Assembly (NCBI GenBank): GCA_020002185.1 | Contig: CM034538.1 | Location: forward strand, 3,192,773 to 3,256,772 | DNA: 64,000 bases | Direction: 5' to 3' | Source: Paraescarpia echinospica | Lineage: Eukaryota > Annelida > Polychaeta > Sabellida > Siboglinidae | Shown here: positions 1-11,494 of the stretch, piece by piece | Layout: every line of letters starts with the position of its first letter | How positions within the stretch are numbered: position 1 is the first letter of the stretch | Translations under genes and position numbers: made by a program | The notes under the pieces: generated by a model | Told to the model about the DNA's origin: nothing | The model's database searches: none | The model's input: only the letters and a program-made list of their open reading frames with translations

Positions 1-105
1 TTTTATATTGTTTTCAACATGCCAGTCCATTAGTAAACATCCAGACGCCAAGTTCATGGCTTCGCGTTGTTGAAGACGCCTTTGGTGGGCGGGCGCTGGG
101 CCGCT
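1..105 (-). CDS. ZFYVE26: Possible ZFYVE26 exon 6, cut by the window edge
   Basis: Reading leftwards, one frame is open from the TAA at 130-132 to base 1 and encodes QQREAMNLASGCLLMDWHVE, which resembles the next helical segment of spastizin (an RDA...L...LEW pattern). No AG in this stretch gives the phase 0 needed after exon 5, so either a small exon is missing or a base has changed. The start near 100 is a guess. Confidence 0.35.
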
Positions 106-3100
106 GATCGGCCACGCTAGCCGCCAATTTTAGCTTCCCGGCTGTGACTGACCATAAGTGTGGGGGTAATCTGCGGGCAATCTCACCGTTTTGCACTGGG
201 TTACTGACCGTATTCCTGAATAACGAGGTGATCAGATTAGTGGGACTAACATCCTATCTTTTACTGTATAAATCTTTTGGGACTGTCCTGCGGTGAACTT
301 AATGGCGAGGTGACTGGATTACCGAGGTGACCATAAATCGAGGTTTGACTGTATTCCAGAATCAGTGTTATGGCAAACATGACCACTGGCTGTTAAGGCT
401 GACTCTATCGGTCACACTAACCTGGTGTGAACAGATGGTTTGGAGCAATTTGTGGACATCGTCCAGTGTGCTGCAGTGATCACAGGCGACCAGCAGTGCC
501 AGTGGCCGGAGTGGAGCGAACTCATCTGGAGCAAGTAGAGCCGCTAGTCGCTCCCAGTCAGTCGACTCCACCAGAGACAGCGTTGTATCCTGGACACGAA
601 GACACACAGCCGCAGTCTTAAACAACACTTGACATTCTTATTTTAAAAAGAATATGCAGAAATGCCTGAAAATTTATGACAGCATTATCTGAATTATTAT
701 GTCTAATGTATATTATGGCATTTTAACGCGTTTATTATAAATATGCGAATTTTAGTTTACTATTTGAGTAAATGCATGTTTTAATGCACCATGGAGTGAA
801 ACACTGGCGCTTGAGTGTTATGTTGCTATTTTATTTAACAATAGTGCTCTTATGATATCATTGCAACCTAATTGCCTCTTAGAGTCGATAAATTATATTC
901 TATTATACATTTCTCATAACTAATGTCTCTCAGTTTGTGAATAACTGGAATAATAGACCAGAGAGGGAAAATCTGTTCATTGTCTTAAGTACTCATTGCA
1001 AGCACATCATCCAATACAATTACTTCAGTGCAACTTCCTGCGTAAACAGGTTAGACCACATTATCTGTAATCTATATAAACATACCAATATGCTGTCGAG
1101 AAAGTGCCTGCGTTCCATCCAGCACACTGTGAACATGTCCTTCCACGCCTCATCTCTCGCTGCATTTCTTGACAATCCCACAATGCACTTCTGGAAATCG
1201 GTGAGTTTATCATCGAGAAAAACTCCAACTTTCCTACATTCCTCTGACTTGTACAAATTGAACCTGTACCGACAGTGAACGCGATTGAACAATTCGACCA
1301 GGTGGCTACCATTCCGCCCCAGCAGAGCCGAATACACTCGATCCCAGTGGAGAAAGGCAGACTTGTGGTGAAGGATTTCAATGATCTCTTGTAGGAATTC
1401 ATCGACAGGAATACCTCCTGCAAGTTGGCATGCAGAGGGATCAAATCCTGCAAGGAGAGAATAAAACTTCCGGCGGTCTTCGTCAAATAGACTATTCTCG
1501 CTCTCGGAAACTTTCAGCTGGTGCAACATGAGAGTGAGGCTGGTCAGGTGACATAGGAGCAACTGGTCGTCACTCACATTATTGCGGGGTGTGTTTGCAC
1601 TGACCATGGAATGGAGAAGTGCACACCCTTTAGATGGATGTTCGAGTAGAAGTCGACCAAGAAACTGCTCACAATCAGTTGAGAGAAGCCTTGATTCAGC
1701 ATGGTGCTGTGGGTGTCGACTAGATGCAGGGAGGTGGTGGATGTAGAATTCCTGAAAGAAAACATAATTCAATTATTAATAACTTGTGATATAAACTATA
1801 AAAAAATTAAGTTATATTCTATTATATGTCATGTGTGCAGGTAATTAACCTGTTCAAAGCCACAAGTTTACAAAATAACACTAAGCTAATTTAAAGTAAA
1901 ATGAAAGGATAAAATCAAAATATGTGTAAAAACAACTAAATATAAGTTACATCAATAAATGAAATAATAAAATAAAATAATTTTACAACTGTAATAACAT
2001 GTAGTGAATGTCTGTGAACACTGTATGAAATATGTAGTGACTCAAATTTAATATTAATAAGTTTTATAACAAAGTGGCAACTTTTCAGTTTTGGAGCCTT
2101 AATAGTAGATTGCAGGCTACTTTAAAAATAAACTGTTACCTGGGTGACGTCAGAGCTGCCTTCCTGGCAGCTGTCAACAAGAAGGAGACGGAAGTTGACA
2201 TCATCTTGCATCGCTTCAAAGTCATCCTGAAAACATCGGAAAACAATCACTGTGAAGTAGTACAACCATCCTGGCCAACCAACATCCTCTCTCCTAACCA
2301 TTTTTGTATTGATCTCCCATACATTTATAAATGACCCCTTATCAAGTCAGTCAGGTCTGATCAGTGGTTCCTAGTAATTGCAGAAAATATGCATAACGTT
2401 ATTAGCAATCGATTTGCATCCACCTAAGATCCGGAATGAACCTTTAAACTGGTAAAAAAATGTATCACACACATTAGGAATTTTGACAAATTTTTTAATA
2501 AAAAAAAAAAATTAAAGGTGTTACTTTTCTGAGGGGTTGCAGATTAATCCCTGAAACTTTGGCACTAGAGGTTCAAGCCACCCAGGAGGAAAACACTTAT
2601 ACATCCCAATATATACACATGCTAGCTCGATTATAGATTACTACGACAAAACATGGAACAGCCAACATAATGAATTGCAGTACCTGGCCACATGTGACTG
2701 GTCTGAGAGTGCATAGTTCCTGCAGACACAAGGAAGACAGGTGATGTACAGTCGACACGGAGTCGGAGCCAATGCTGAAACAGACGTGTCAAACGTTCTC
2801 TTAAGTTACTGTATTAAATGGAGATTTTTCGATTACTGGAATCATGTTATCACAGACATATTTCTTTAATCTTTATACTTCAGTATATGCAAAAACATCA
2901 ATCAACTATCAAAATATGTTAAAACAACCACAAATGCTCTTGCACATGTGTTCAAATATACACCAGTTTAAATGCCAAATTAATATACCTTTAGTAAACA
3001 AAGAAAAGAAAAAAATTGCAACATTCCTAATACAGGGGCTGTATTGAGGTAAACAGTATTCCAATTGAACATATAACACACTTTAAATTTCTTGGTATTT

Positions 3101-6100
3101 TCATAGACACAAATCTAACATGGTCTTCTCATCTCGATTACATAGCCAACAAATTGTCAAGGATATGTGGAATTATACCTAGATTATGACACTATGTTCC
3201 AGTGTACATCTTGAAAATAATCTACAATTCACTATTTTTATCACACTTAAATTATGAAATAACAGCATGGGGTCTTAATGTAGGACCACAAATAAGTAAG
3301 TTGCAAAAAAAGGCAGTCAGAGCAGTATCAAACAGGAAATATAATTCCCATACTGCACGTCTGTTTAAGAATCTTGAATTACTAAAGGTAGAGAACATCT
3401 ATAAACTAACATGTCTCAAACGTTTTTTAATATGAAAATGGAAACGTCCCAGGATACTTCCAAAACATGTTTGAAACACAGGAAAATACAATAAGATTAA
3501 GAAGGACCAGATGGGCACCTCAACGTTTTAATAACACGGAAAACAACCTTCCAAACAACAATAATTATGATATTCAAGTAAAACATACAAATTCAAAGTA
3601 TTGCCGCCTTTGCATCAGACATGAAATTCCAAAAATAATTCAAGAAAACTTTCTTCCAAAAATTGTACTTGAAAAAAATTAAAAGTCATTCATACCAAAG
3701 CTTTATAAACTATGCAACAAAATACATAATTTGCAAATATATATCACAATGTAACATTCAGAATTACTATATATGCAAGCCAAATGGACCATATCTACAG
3801 TAGACATTTTATAATATAAAATATTGTTATTAGTTAGACTCTAGTATGTGTTAGATTATGTTTGTAAATGTAGGTTAGACTAGTTTTGTTTCAGTTAACA
3901 TTAACTGACAATAATGACATCAGTGGGTTTAGAGACAGTGGTGATAATTATTGATATCAATATTTATAAATGATGGTATTACTTGTTTACTACTCTTCTT
4001 GTACTTCAATTAATTTACAGTTACTATTTTTTTTCTTCTATTTCTTTATATAACATTAGTAAGTTATATTTATAGACATATTTATTATATATTCGTCATG
4101 GTGGCCTGCATGTCAGCGATCTTGTAGGTCTTAGTGCAGGTCTCCATAGATCAATCATCGTGTATACTTATAATAATGTATAAACTGTATTATTATGTAC
4201 ATAATTGATCTGAAATTAATGTATCTATCTGTTGGCATTACTTTCTCCCTTGTTTGCAGAAGGTCTGATGTCGCTACACATTGGCCGTCTTTTGGAAGAT
4301 CCATAAATATGTTGGTCCCTTCTACCTGCTGCCTATGCCAGGGGAAATAAAAGATCTTACTCAGGAAATTAACAAACGAGTTACGGACTCCTCGAGACCT
4401 ATGACATGCTGTATGGCAGTTTCCATCTATAATGTTCACACCATGTATGCATAATAAATACATGCATGCACGATATGTATGTAGTGTACTGACTCTACGC
4501 CACTATTTGGATTTGATGAAACTCTGTACCCTCCAAAATGTGCTATGGGCTAATTTCCAACCATGTATTCGCTAGGGCGCGGTATAACCTAAACAAATAA
4601 GGCAGTTTAGCATAACGTAATAGATTGTATTTAAATTAGGTCACTACCGGTAACGTTAGTATTCAAAATAGGATATATAGTCAGCTGTGTACAGTGTAAA
4701 GCCAGCTGTAGTACACAGGAAACAGTCTTTATAAAGACTAAGTTAGTTAAGTTATAAAATATATTCTGATATGGCGCCTTGCAAGTGGCAAGTCAATGCA
4801 AAGGGACACTTGGTGTGTAATCACTGTCACAGCTGGGTGGATTTAGCCTTGTTTAGCTGTGGGAAGTCATGAGTAGAAACCAAGCTGGAGGGACTAGCCT
4901 TTCAGTGAATAGGGTGTTGGAATGTGGACTGTCTGCAGAAGGAGATAGTTCGGTTGACATATATTGTGAAGGAGATGGAGATGAGAATTAGCAAGGAGAC
5001 AGGTGGAATGGAGAGAGACAACAGGGAGAGAGTCTGGAATAATGTGAGACTGTGGAAGCAGAGTAGTGGCAAGAAGTCTGAGGAAAGGAGATTAAGAGGA
5101 GGGAAGGTGATTCGAGGGGAAGAAATTGGCGAATCGACAACAGAAAACGTGACAGGCGTGAAGGTGACAGGGGAGAAAGTGACCGTAGAGAAGGAGGGAG
5201 GGAAAATGGGACGGGAGAGGAGAAAATGTGATGGGAGGAAAGATGAAGGAACGAAAGGAAGTGAGAGTAAATGTGATAGAAGAGAAAAGGGACAATGACA
5301 GAAGGAAAGGTAACAAGAGAAAAAGCGACAGGAAAGAATGGATCGGAAGAGAATGTGACAGGACAGGGGGGAAAGACAACAACCAGACAGATGCAAACCG
5401 GAGAAGGAGCTACTCTGAGGCAGTGATTGAGGGGGAAATGAGGAAAGAGATGGTTCATGGGTGACTCTGTTCTGAGAAAGATGGACAAGACACTAAGCGA
5501 AGGGAGGACGTCGTTGTTTGTCTACTGGGGGCTAGGATAGAACATGTGACTCAAAGGGTAGAGAAGGTATTGGCAAATGGAAAGGGAGGGTCTATACTAG
5601 TACACAAATGGACATAATAATGCAGACAGGGAGGGAACAACTGGGATAGTACAGAAGTACAGATGGTTAGTAAGGAAGCTAAAGAAGACAAGAGTTGAAC
5701 AGATTATTCTCTCAGAAATTTTGACACTAATGGGAGGAAGGGGGGGGCAACATAAACTGAAACTGCAAGAGGATGGCGATCAACACACTAGTTGAGCAGA
5801 TGTGTGAAGAAGAAGGGGTGGGATTCATAGATTTATGGGAATACTTTGTTGGGAGGGAAGATATGTACATGAGAGATGGCCTCCATCTAAGTGGAAAGGG
5901 GCAGCAGTTTTCTCAGAGAACCTGCTGCGATCTGTTGACAGTGGGACAGGCTGCATCTATGTACACTAGATTTGCAGGAGGGACTCACAGAGAAGCCTGA
6001 AACTGGAGACATGGATAAAGACAGCACAAATAAACCAGCAAAGAACAGTCTGGAAAACCGTTCTGAAGCTGGATATAAATGTGTTTGTTTAAATGCAAGG

Positions 6101-9100
6101 AGTATAGTAAACAAAAGAAATGAACTAAACATTATTTGAGAAGATATTGACCCTCACATAATATATATAACTGAATCATGGGACACCACTGATAATATAT
6201 GATTTATATATCAGATGCCGAATTGGGACTGACAGGCTATGTAATGTTTAGGAAAAATAGAATAGGAAGAAGGGGAGCTGGAGTTATTTTACATATTAAA
6301 TAATCTATCCAAGCTGGAAGTTCAGGATAATGTCTGTCCTCTAGAAGGTAGCGCTGGAATTATAATATCAGAGGGATTCTTAGACCTGAATGAGTATTTT
6401 AGTTTGGTGTTTACCAGGGAAGATATAGTTCACTTCCAGTACCAGAGGCTAAGTTCAAGGGGGCAGAATCAGACTATTTAGGAAATTAGGACAATTAATT
6501 GTAACCCCCGGAAATGGTAGTTAAGAAAATAAGGGCTATGAAGGATAATAAATCACCTTGAGTGGATGGGATTCTGCCCAAACTACTATTGGAAATTGTA
6601 GATCAAATTAGCATACCGCTTGCAACAGTTTTCAATTTGTTATTAGAAGAGGGAGTAGATCATTTACTTAGATTTTCAAAAAGCTTTTGACAAAGTGCCA
6701 CATCAAAGATTACTGCTTAAACTAAAGGCCCATGGCATAGGAAATGGTATAATTAACTGGAAAGAAAAATGGCTGATTGACAGAAGACAACGGGTAGTAG
6801 TTGATGGAAAGGCTTCAAACTGGAAATCAGTTTTGAGTAGGGTACCACAGGGATCAGTATTGGGACCTATATTATTCTTAATTAATATATATATATATCA
6901 ATGATTTGGACGATGATATCATAAGCAAAGTGTTGAAATTTGCGGATGATACAAAACTGTTTAGAAGGATTAAAAGTGATGGAGGTAGACAGCATGATCT
7001 TGACAAGTTGATCAAATGGTCTGAAAAGTGGCAAATGCTGTTCAATTTTGGGATATGTAAATGCCTCCACACAGGTCATGGGAACGAAGATTAGAATATA
7101 CAATGGGGGTACTGTACTAAGTACACCTGTATAAGAAAAGGACTTAGGGTTAACCATTAGTGCTGATATGAAGGTATTTGAGCAGTGCGCCTGTGCGGAA
7201 TTGCAGCTTCAAAGGGAAATCAAATCCTTGATTAATTAGGTGAAATATAACGTATAAGGAAAAAGAATAATAATACCACTGTACAAAACAGTAGTTAGGT
7301 CTCATTTAGAATATCGTATACAAGCGTGGAGGCATATCGCAAGAAAGACATAGATATGCTAGAAAGAGTACAGAGGAGAGCGACTAAAATGTTACTAAAT
7401 CTGAGGGATCTTAGTTATGAAATATGCCTAAAAGAATGTGGTTTAACAACACTAGAGACCAGGAGATTGAGAGAAGATCAGATAGAGGTGTTTAAAATAC
7501 TGAATGGTTATGAAAATATTGATAGAAATATTGTTTTCTTAGTTAAGCAAGACAGAAGAACTAGAGGACATGATGGTACATTAGTAAAGGAGCAGTGTAG
7601 ATTAGATATAAGAAAGTGTTCATTTTCACAAAGGACTCTAAATGAATGGAACAGATTATGTTCTTACCTTAAGAACGGTCAATAATTGCCCAAGTTGAGC
7701 ACTGAGACCGTCTCAAGGTTAGTTTTCTGTAGTGGTATGCCATTGTCTATTGATTTTGCTGCTATTGTTGTTGCTGTTGGCATTATTGCTATTTTTCTCT
7801 CTTTATCTTGTCTTTTCCGGTTTGCATAGTCTCTAGGCTCGATTGTGTGTATGCGTGCGTGCATGCGTGTGTGTGTGTGTTAGTATGTGAATGGATGGAC
7901 TTCAGCTGATTGATTGTCTGTGTCTTCTGATAGTGCATTCCACGATCTTACTACACGAGTGGAGAGGAATCGATGTCTGGTTCCTGTTGATATCTGTGTA
8001 ACTAGTTTTTCTCTGTGACCTCTTGTGGTTCCAGTGGCTTTTAGGTACATCTGCTTTTGTGGACATAGTTGGCATTTAGTCCTGGTCGATTTAAATGATG
8101 TCGGCTCTTTGTTTTCTGTAGTCTGTAGTGCAGTGTGGGGAGTTTTAATCCTTTCAATCTGCTGCCGTAGGGTAGTCCTTTTGTTTCTGGCACTAGTCGT
8201 GTTGCACGCCGTTGGACTTGTTCGATGAGGTCTTGATCTTTCTTTAGGTGAGGAAACCAGACACAGGATGCATATTCCAGGTGTGGTCTGACCATTGCCT
8301 TGTATAGTAGTAGGAATGTCTCCTTGTTGAGATGCCGGAATGTTCTGGCTAGACACCCCAGAACTCGATTGGCCTTTTTGACACTATTCTCGATGTGGTC
8401 AGAAAACTTGAGTTGTATGTTGATGGTGACTCCGAGGTCTTTTTCTGAGGTCACTGCATCAAGCTTGTGACTGCCTTCACTGTCCCTTCTCAGGTGGTAT
8501 TTATTTCGTGGGTTTGAATGTCCGAGGTATAGAACGTGACATTTGTCAGGATGTAATTTCATTTGCATCGTATCCGACCAGTCTTGTAGTTTTGTCAGGT
8601 CTTCTTGAAGAGAGTTTGAGGAGTTGATGTCATCTGTCAATGCTGCATAGAGCTTGGTGTCGTCTGCAAACATAGAGGTCAGATTGTCCATGCATCCTGG
8701 GATATCGCTGACAAGCATTGTGAATAGTATTGGTCCCAGGACTGGCTCCTGAGGAACTCCGCTAAGTACACTGCTCCAGTCCGATTGTTCTCCGTGTACT
8801 GATACCTTTTGTCTCCGGTCACACAGGAATGCTTTTATCCATCCTAAGGCTTTGTCTTTGATTCCTAGACTTTCCAACTGTTTGAGAAGGCGCTGGTGTG
8901 GGACGGTGTCAAAAGCCTTTGCATAATCAAGGAAGATTACGTCAACAGGTATGTTGTGCATCAAAGCCTCAGTCCAGACATTCAGCGCTTCCAACAAGTT
9001 TGTGGTTGTACTTGTTACTGCAGTGAAGCCATGCTGTTGCTCACATTCGAGGTGATTTATTTTGATGTGTTCCATGAGCTGTTCAACAATCACTCTTTCT

Positions 9101-11489
9101 AGAGTCTTGCAGATGATTGACATCAGAGACACCGGTCTGTAATTTGCTGGGTTTCTCTTCTCAGATTTCTTATATATGGGACAAATGATAGCATCTTTCC
9201 ATTGTCTTGGCAGGATTGATGTGTTGATGCTTGAGTTAAAGATTATGTTGAGAGGCACACATAATTGTTCTGCCATCTCCTTCAGGATTCTTGGGCTGAC
9301 GCCATCAATGCCTGGTGATTTGTCAGTCTTCAGTTGAAGAAGGCACTTCTTAACCAGTTCTTCGGTGACTTTGAATGTTGTGAGTGCTTCAGTAGTCAGG
9401 TTCTTTGGTGTGACATGTGGGACATTGGGGGTGTCTTCTTCTGTGAATGATTAAAAAGTGTTGGTTTAGTACTTCAGCTGCCTCTTGGTCGCTTTGCGTA
9501 AGTGTTCCGTCCTGCTTGAACAATTGGCCTATGCCACCTGTTGTGTTTGTTCTGTTTCTGATGTATTTCCAGATTCCATTATTGTTCGTCCTACATTCCC
9601 TGGCTAGTTTATGTTCAAACTGTCTGCGTGCTCTTCTGATTGCATGTTGAGCTGTGTTCCTGCATCTGATGTAAGCCTGGTAGTCTTTCCCTTCCTTTGT
9701 ATTTAGGTATCTGATCCACGAGCTGTGTTTCCTTCTTACTTTTCTCAGGGCTGCTTGAGTCATCCACACTGGCTTGGCTCGGGCATTCTCGGTGATGGTA
9801 TAGTGTGGCACGCATTCATCAACTTTTTTTTATATATTTTCTCCAGTTTGTCTGTTGCCTCCTGTGTGTTCATTCCATCTAGTAATGTTGTCCAGTCTAA
9901 GTTTAGCATCTCTTTCATGTTCCCATAGTCTGTCTTGTCATAGCTGTAAATGGTCCGTTTCTTCAGTAGTTGCGCCACAAATATGTTAAGGTTCATGGTG
10001 AGACTGATGTCGTCGCTATTTCCCAAATGTGGACCGTAGTTTAGATTTGTTATTGTGTTTTCTTCTGTTATGAAGATCAGGTCGTCCAGTGTTGGTTGTT
10101 GGCCTTGTCGGTATCTTGTTGGGTTGTGCACATGTTGATGATAGTATGTGTCCCTAATTACTTCAATGAACCGCTGTTCATCAGAACCATCCCTGTAGGT
10201 GTGCGGGATAGACAGTTCAGGATCCCATACTATCCTGTTGAGGTTGAAATCTCCCATTACAAGAGCATGTGTAATTCCTGATGCTTCTGAACTGTGTCTG
10301 AGGGCTGCATGTAGTTGCTTGTCTCTTTGCCTTGCTGTTTCTGGTGTGCCACTTCTGTAGACGCATCCTATTAGATTAGATGTGTCTTTTGCATTGAATG
10401 TTATCCACACTGCATCTACAAACTGGTCAATGCTTGGGTGGGTATATCAGCATGCCTTGTATTCAGTCCTTATGTATATGCATGTACCCCTTATATCTGG
10501 TCGTTGTAGGTCGTTCGTAAAAAGATCAAATGTGGTGATTGTGTGGGTGCTAGTGGCGTGAATATGTTTAAAAATAAAATTGACACATATCTTCTGAAGG
10601 GTGGGACAAACATAGATAAAAGGGTTGGACTCTCGATAAGCCAAAGGGCTTCCTTGTCCACCTGCCATCTAGAGTTAATTCTCTGGATGGCAATCTTGTT
10701 AAATCTTGATCAAAATTAGTTTGATCATTCAACATTATCCTAGGCATATTTATGTGTAAGAATATTGTGTTTTAGCACACTTTTGATGCGTAAATAACAC
10801 CCTGGTTTGCATCAACATACGCTGCTATATTGCTCATTTCAATGCGAGGTGCGGTAACGCACGACCGGAGACTAGTGCACACTGGGTCACTATTGGGGCT
10901 TTAAAGGTGCATTAAGATACAATATCTTCATTATATAAATGTGCCTGGGATGATGTTGAATTATAGAACTAACACACTATGGTATCAAAGTTAGGCTAAA
11001 CTTAAGTTATAACAGTGAAATCGAGGTGGTTCCGGATTTGATATACACGCCTAGGAATGTTTTCATAATTTTTTGATAATGTTGTGTGTGTATGTATGTG
11101 TGCAGGTATGTCACTGTCAGATATGAGAAAAATTGGGCGGCTCTAGTCTAGACTCTAGCCTCTAGGACTAGGACTAGGCTCTAGCCCTGGCCTAGGACTA
11201 GGTGGTCGTTCCCGTCGTGTTCATGGTTATATCAAGTTTCCTGTATCATGTCGCCTGCGGACTTCCGGATAACTCACCTGTATCCATATGGATTCCTGAC
11301 TACGTCTTCGAGGACGTGTTCTACGTCTGCCGCGTGTAGCGCCGACTTCTGCTTGTGCAGCAGTGGAATGCACGCGCGCGCCAACTCCCACTGTCCCAAG
11401 TACAAGTTGCTGCAGAAGAACGTGAAGAGTTGCTCACTCGAAACTTCATCTTCGCGGCCGAACGGATGATTGATGCTACTTTTTGACAT
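1..11489 (-). CDS. ZFYVE26: ZFYVE26 (spastizin) gene, N-terminal part, split by introns and cut by the left edge
   Basis: Spastizin is a very large FYVE-finger protein that works with spatacsin and AP-5 in lysosome reformation, autophagy and cytokinesis (family knowledge). Five exons join in one open frame through GT-AG introns: 11489-11278, 2774-2684, 2226-2140, 1751-1086 and 589-422, together 408 codons. Recognition rests on the conserved N-terminus (INHPFG, then QLFTFFC, QWELARACIPLL), on EAW...RRHFLDSIL in exon 4 and on KLLQTI in exon 5, all in the order of the vertebrate protein as I recall it. The FYVE finger lies near the C-terminus of the family, so it is outside the window. Intron 1 is about 8.5 kb and is packed with LINEs. 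The identity is strong for exons 1, 4 and 5; exons 2 and 3 rest mainly on splice sites and frame continuity. Confidence 0.82.
219..361 (+). mobile_element. Partial pogo/Tigger-like inverted-repeat element in a ZFYVE26 intron
   Basis: The right end reads ...ACCATAAATCGAGGTTTGACTG followed by TA, the typical terminus of Tigger-type elements, which end in CAGTCAAACCTCG beside a TA target. Related GAGGTGA(C/T) motifs repeat inside at 229-350. The matching left terminus is not evident, so this is probably a truncated copy. No coding capacity. Confidence 0.35.
422..589 (-). CDS. ZFYVE26: ZFYVE26 coding exon 5
   Basis: This exon of 56 codons (residues 353-408) has acceptor CTTCGTGTCCAG|GATACA and donor CACCAG|GTTAGT, both phase 0. 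It encodes DTTLSLVESTDWERLAALL and later DDVHKLLQTICSHQ, in line with the family pattern that runs from HFL..IL to a KRLLQT-type helix. Confidence 0.82.
1086..1751 (-). CDS. ZFYVE26: ZFYVE26 coding exon 4
   Basis: This exon of 222 codons (residues 131-352) starts after acceptor TTTTCTTTCAG|GAATTC and ends at ATATTG|GTATGT. It is alpha-helical in character and ends with EAWKDMFTVCWMERRHFLD followed by SIL, the part most like vertebrate spastizin (an EAW, then a HFL..IL motif). No stop interrupts it. The plus-strand frame at 937-1278 is antisense to it. Confidence 0.85.
2140..2226 (-). CDS. ZFYVE26: ZFYVE26 coding exon 3 (predicted)
   Basis: This 87-base, phase 0-0 exon has acceptor GTTTTCAG|GATGAC and donor CCCAG|GTAACA. 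It encodes 29 residues beginning DDFEAMQDDVNFRLLLVDS, which resembles the leucine-rich helix that follows the N-terminal block in spastizin. It joins exon 4 (EFYIHHLP) in frame. An 86-codon plus-strand reading frame over the same bases is its shadow. Confidence 0.65.
2684..2774 (-). CDS. ZFYVE26: ZFYVE26 coding exon 2 (predicted)
   Basis: This 91-base exon has acceptor TCTGTTTCAG|C and donor CCAG|GTACTG. It receives phase 2 from exon 1 and leaves phase 0, with no stop in that frame. It encodes a Ser/Leu-rich stretch (HHLSSLCLQELCTL). Sequence similarity alone is weak; the call depends on both splice sites and phases agreeing with the neighbouring exons. Confidence 0.6.
3040..3700 (+). mobile_element. 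LINE relic, C-terminal half of a Rex1/L2-like reverse transcriptase
   Basis: The conceptual product reads FKFLGIFIDTNLTWSSHLDY, then YNSLFLSHLNYEITAWG, then LQKKAVRAVSNRKY. This is the connection/thumb region that follows the RT palm in LINE polymerases. Stops break it at about 3187 and 3434, and a basic tail (RLRRTRWAPQRF) follows. The palm and endonuclease are missing, so it is 5'-truncated. It sits in intron 1 of ZFYVE26 and may belong to the same family as the antisense fragment in the NEK2 intron. Confidence 0.65.
3701..4566. other. Intronic stretch without recognised features
   Basis: AT-rich DNA between two LINE copies inside ZFYVE26 intron 1. The first part may be the 3' untranslated region of the preceding LINE relic. 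No exon with supporting splice sites was seen on either strand. Confidence 0.4.
4567..7659 (+). mobile_element. CR1-type LINE copy A, left part, interrupted by another LINE
   Basis: The 5' untranslated region (4567-4770) matches that of copy D at 49140-49356, with the shared run AGTACACAGGAAACAGTC. ORF1 starts at ATG 4771 (MAPCK) with a PHD-like finger, now broken (stop at 4870), and an SGNH esterase relic ending near 5965. ORF2 runs from about 6061 with an internal deletion: endonuclease sequence ends near 6310, most of the middle is lost, and the RT palm follows (FADDTKLF near 6943). The coding line stops at AATGAATGGAACAGATTAT (7641-7659) and resumes near 10530, so a minus-strand LINE has inserted here. 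The copy is long dead. Confidence 0.85.
7660..10529 (-). mobile_element. Second CR1-like LINE, antisense, nested in copy A
   Basis: On the minus strand the endonuclease begins near 10529 (DLFTNDLQRP, GTCIYIRTEYKA) and continues with GCVYRSG, ALVMGDFNLN and GNSDDIS. The linker is at 9811-9389 and the RT at 9276-8041 (DYAKAFDTVPHQRLL, SGVPQEPVLGPILF, FADDTKLYA). A frameshifted C-terminal tail at 8010-7880 reads TTRGHREKL and RSWNALSEDT. The endonuclease start is missing, so the insertion is 5'-truncated. The VPQG box reads VPQE, and a stop at 10444 plus frameshifts near 9800, 9390 and 8300 show it is inactive. The 3' end carries a small hairpin, GTTCTTA...TAAGAAC, at 7660-7676. Confidence 0.85.
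10530..10725 (+). mobile_element. CR1 copy A, 3' tail after the nested insertion
   Basis: The last codons of ORF2 (CVGASGVNMFKNKID-like) and the 3' untranslated region resume here: GATAAAAGGGTTGGACTCTC, then CTTCCTTGTCCACCTGCC, then CAATCTTGTTAAATCTTG. The same tail ends copies D, E1, E2 and F. It shows that the LINE at 7660-10529 split a pre-existing copy. Confidence 0.85.
10726..11125. other. ZFYVE26 intron 1, unassigned
   Basis: Mixed AT-rich sequence with a short TGTG-rich run near 11083-11105. No gene or repeat family recognised. Confidence 0.4.
11136..11206. repeat. CTAGGA/CTAGAC simple repeat
   Basis: Tandem variants of CTAGGACTAGG and CTCTAGC fill this stretch, about 70 bases from the donor of ZFYVE26 exon 1. 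It contains many overlapping CTAG palindromes. Confidence 0.6.
11278..11489 (-). CDS. ZFYVE26: ZFYVE26 coding exon 1
   Basis: The ATG at 11489 follows TTGGTT and opens MSKSSINHPFG. The exon encodes residues 1-70 plus two bases and ends at a textbook donor, CAG|GTGAGT (donor G at 11277). QLFTFFC and QWELARACIPLL match the start of vertebrate spastizin. The frame also stays open upstream to a non-ATG codon, but the ATG at 11489 is the natural start. Confidence 0.85.
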
Positions 11490-11494
11490 AACCA

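Noticed and set aside
937..1278. Plus-strand 113-codon frame
   Set aside because: Antisense to ZFYVE26 exon 4.
2074..2334. Plus-strand 86-codon frame
   Set aside because: Antisense to ZFYVE26 exon 3 and its intron.
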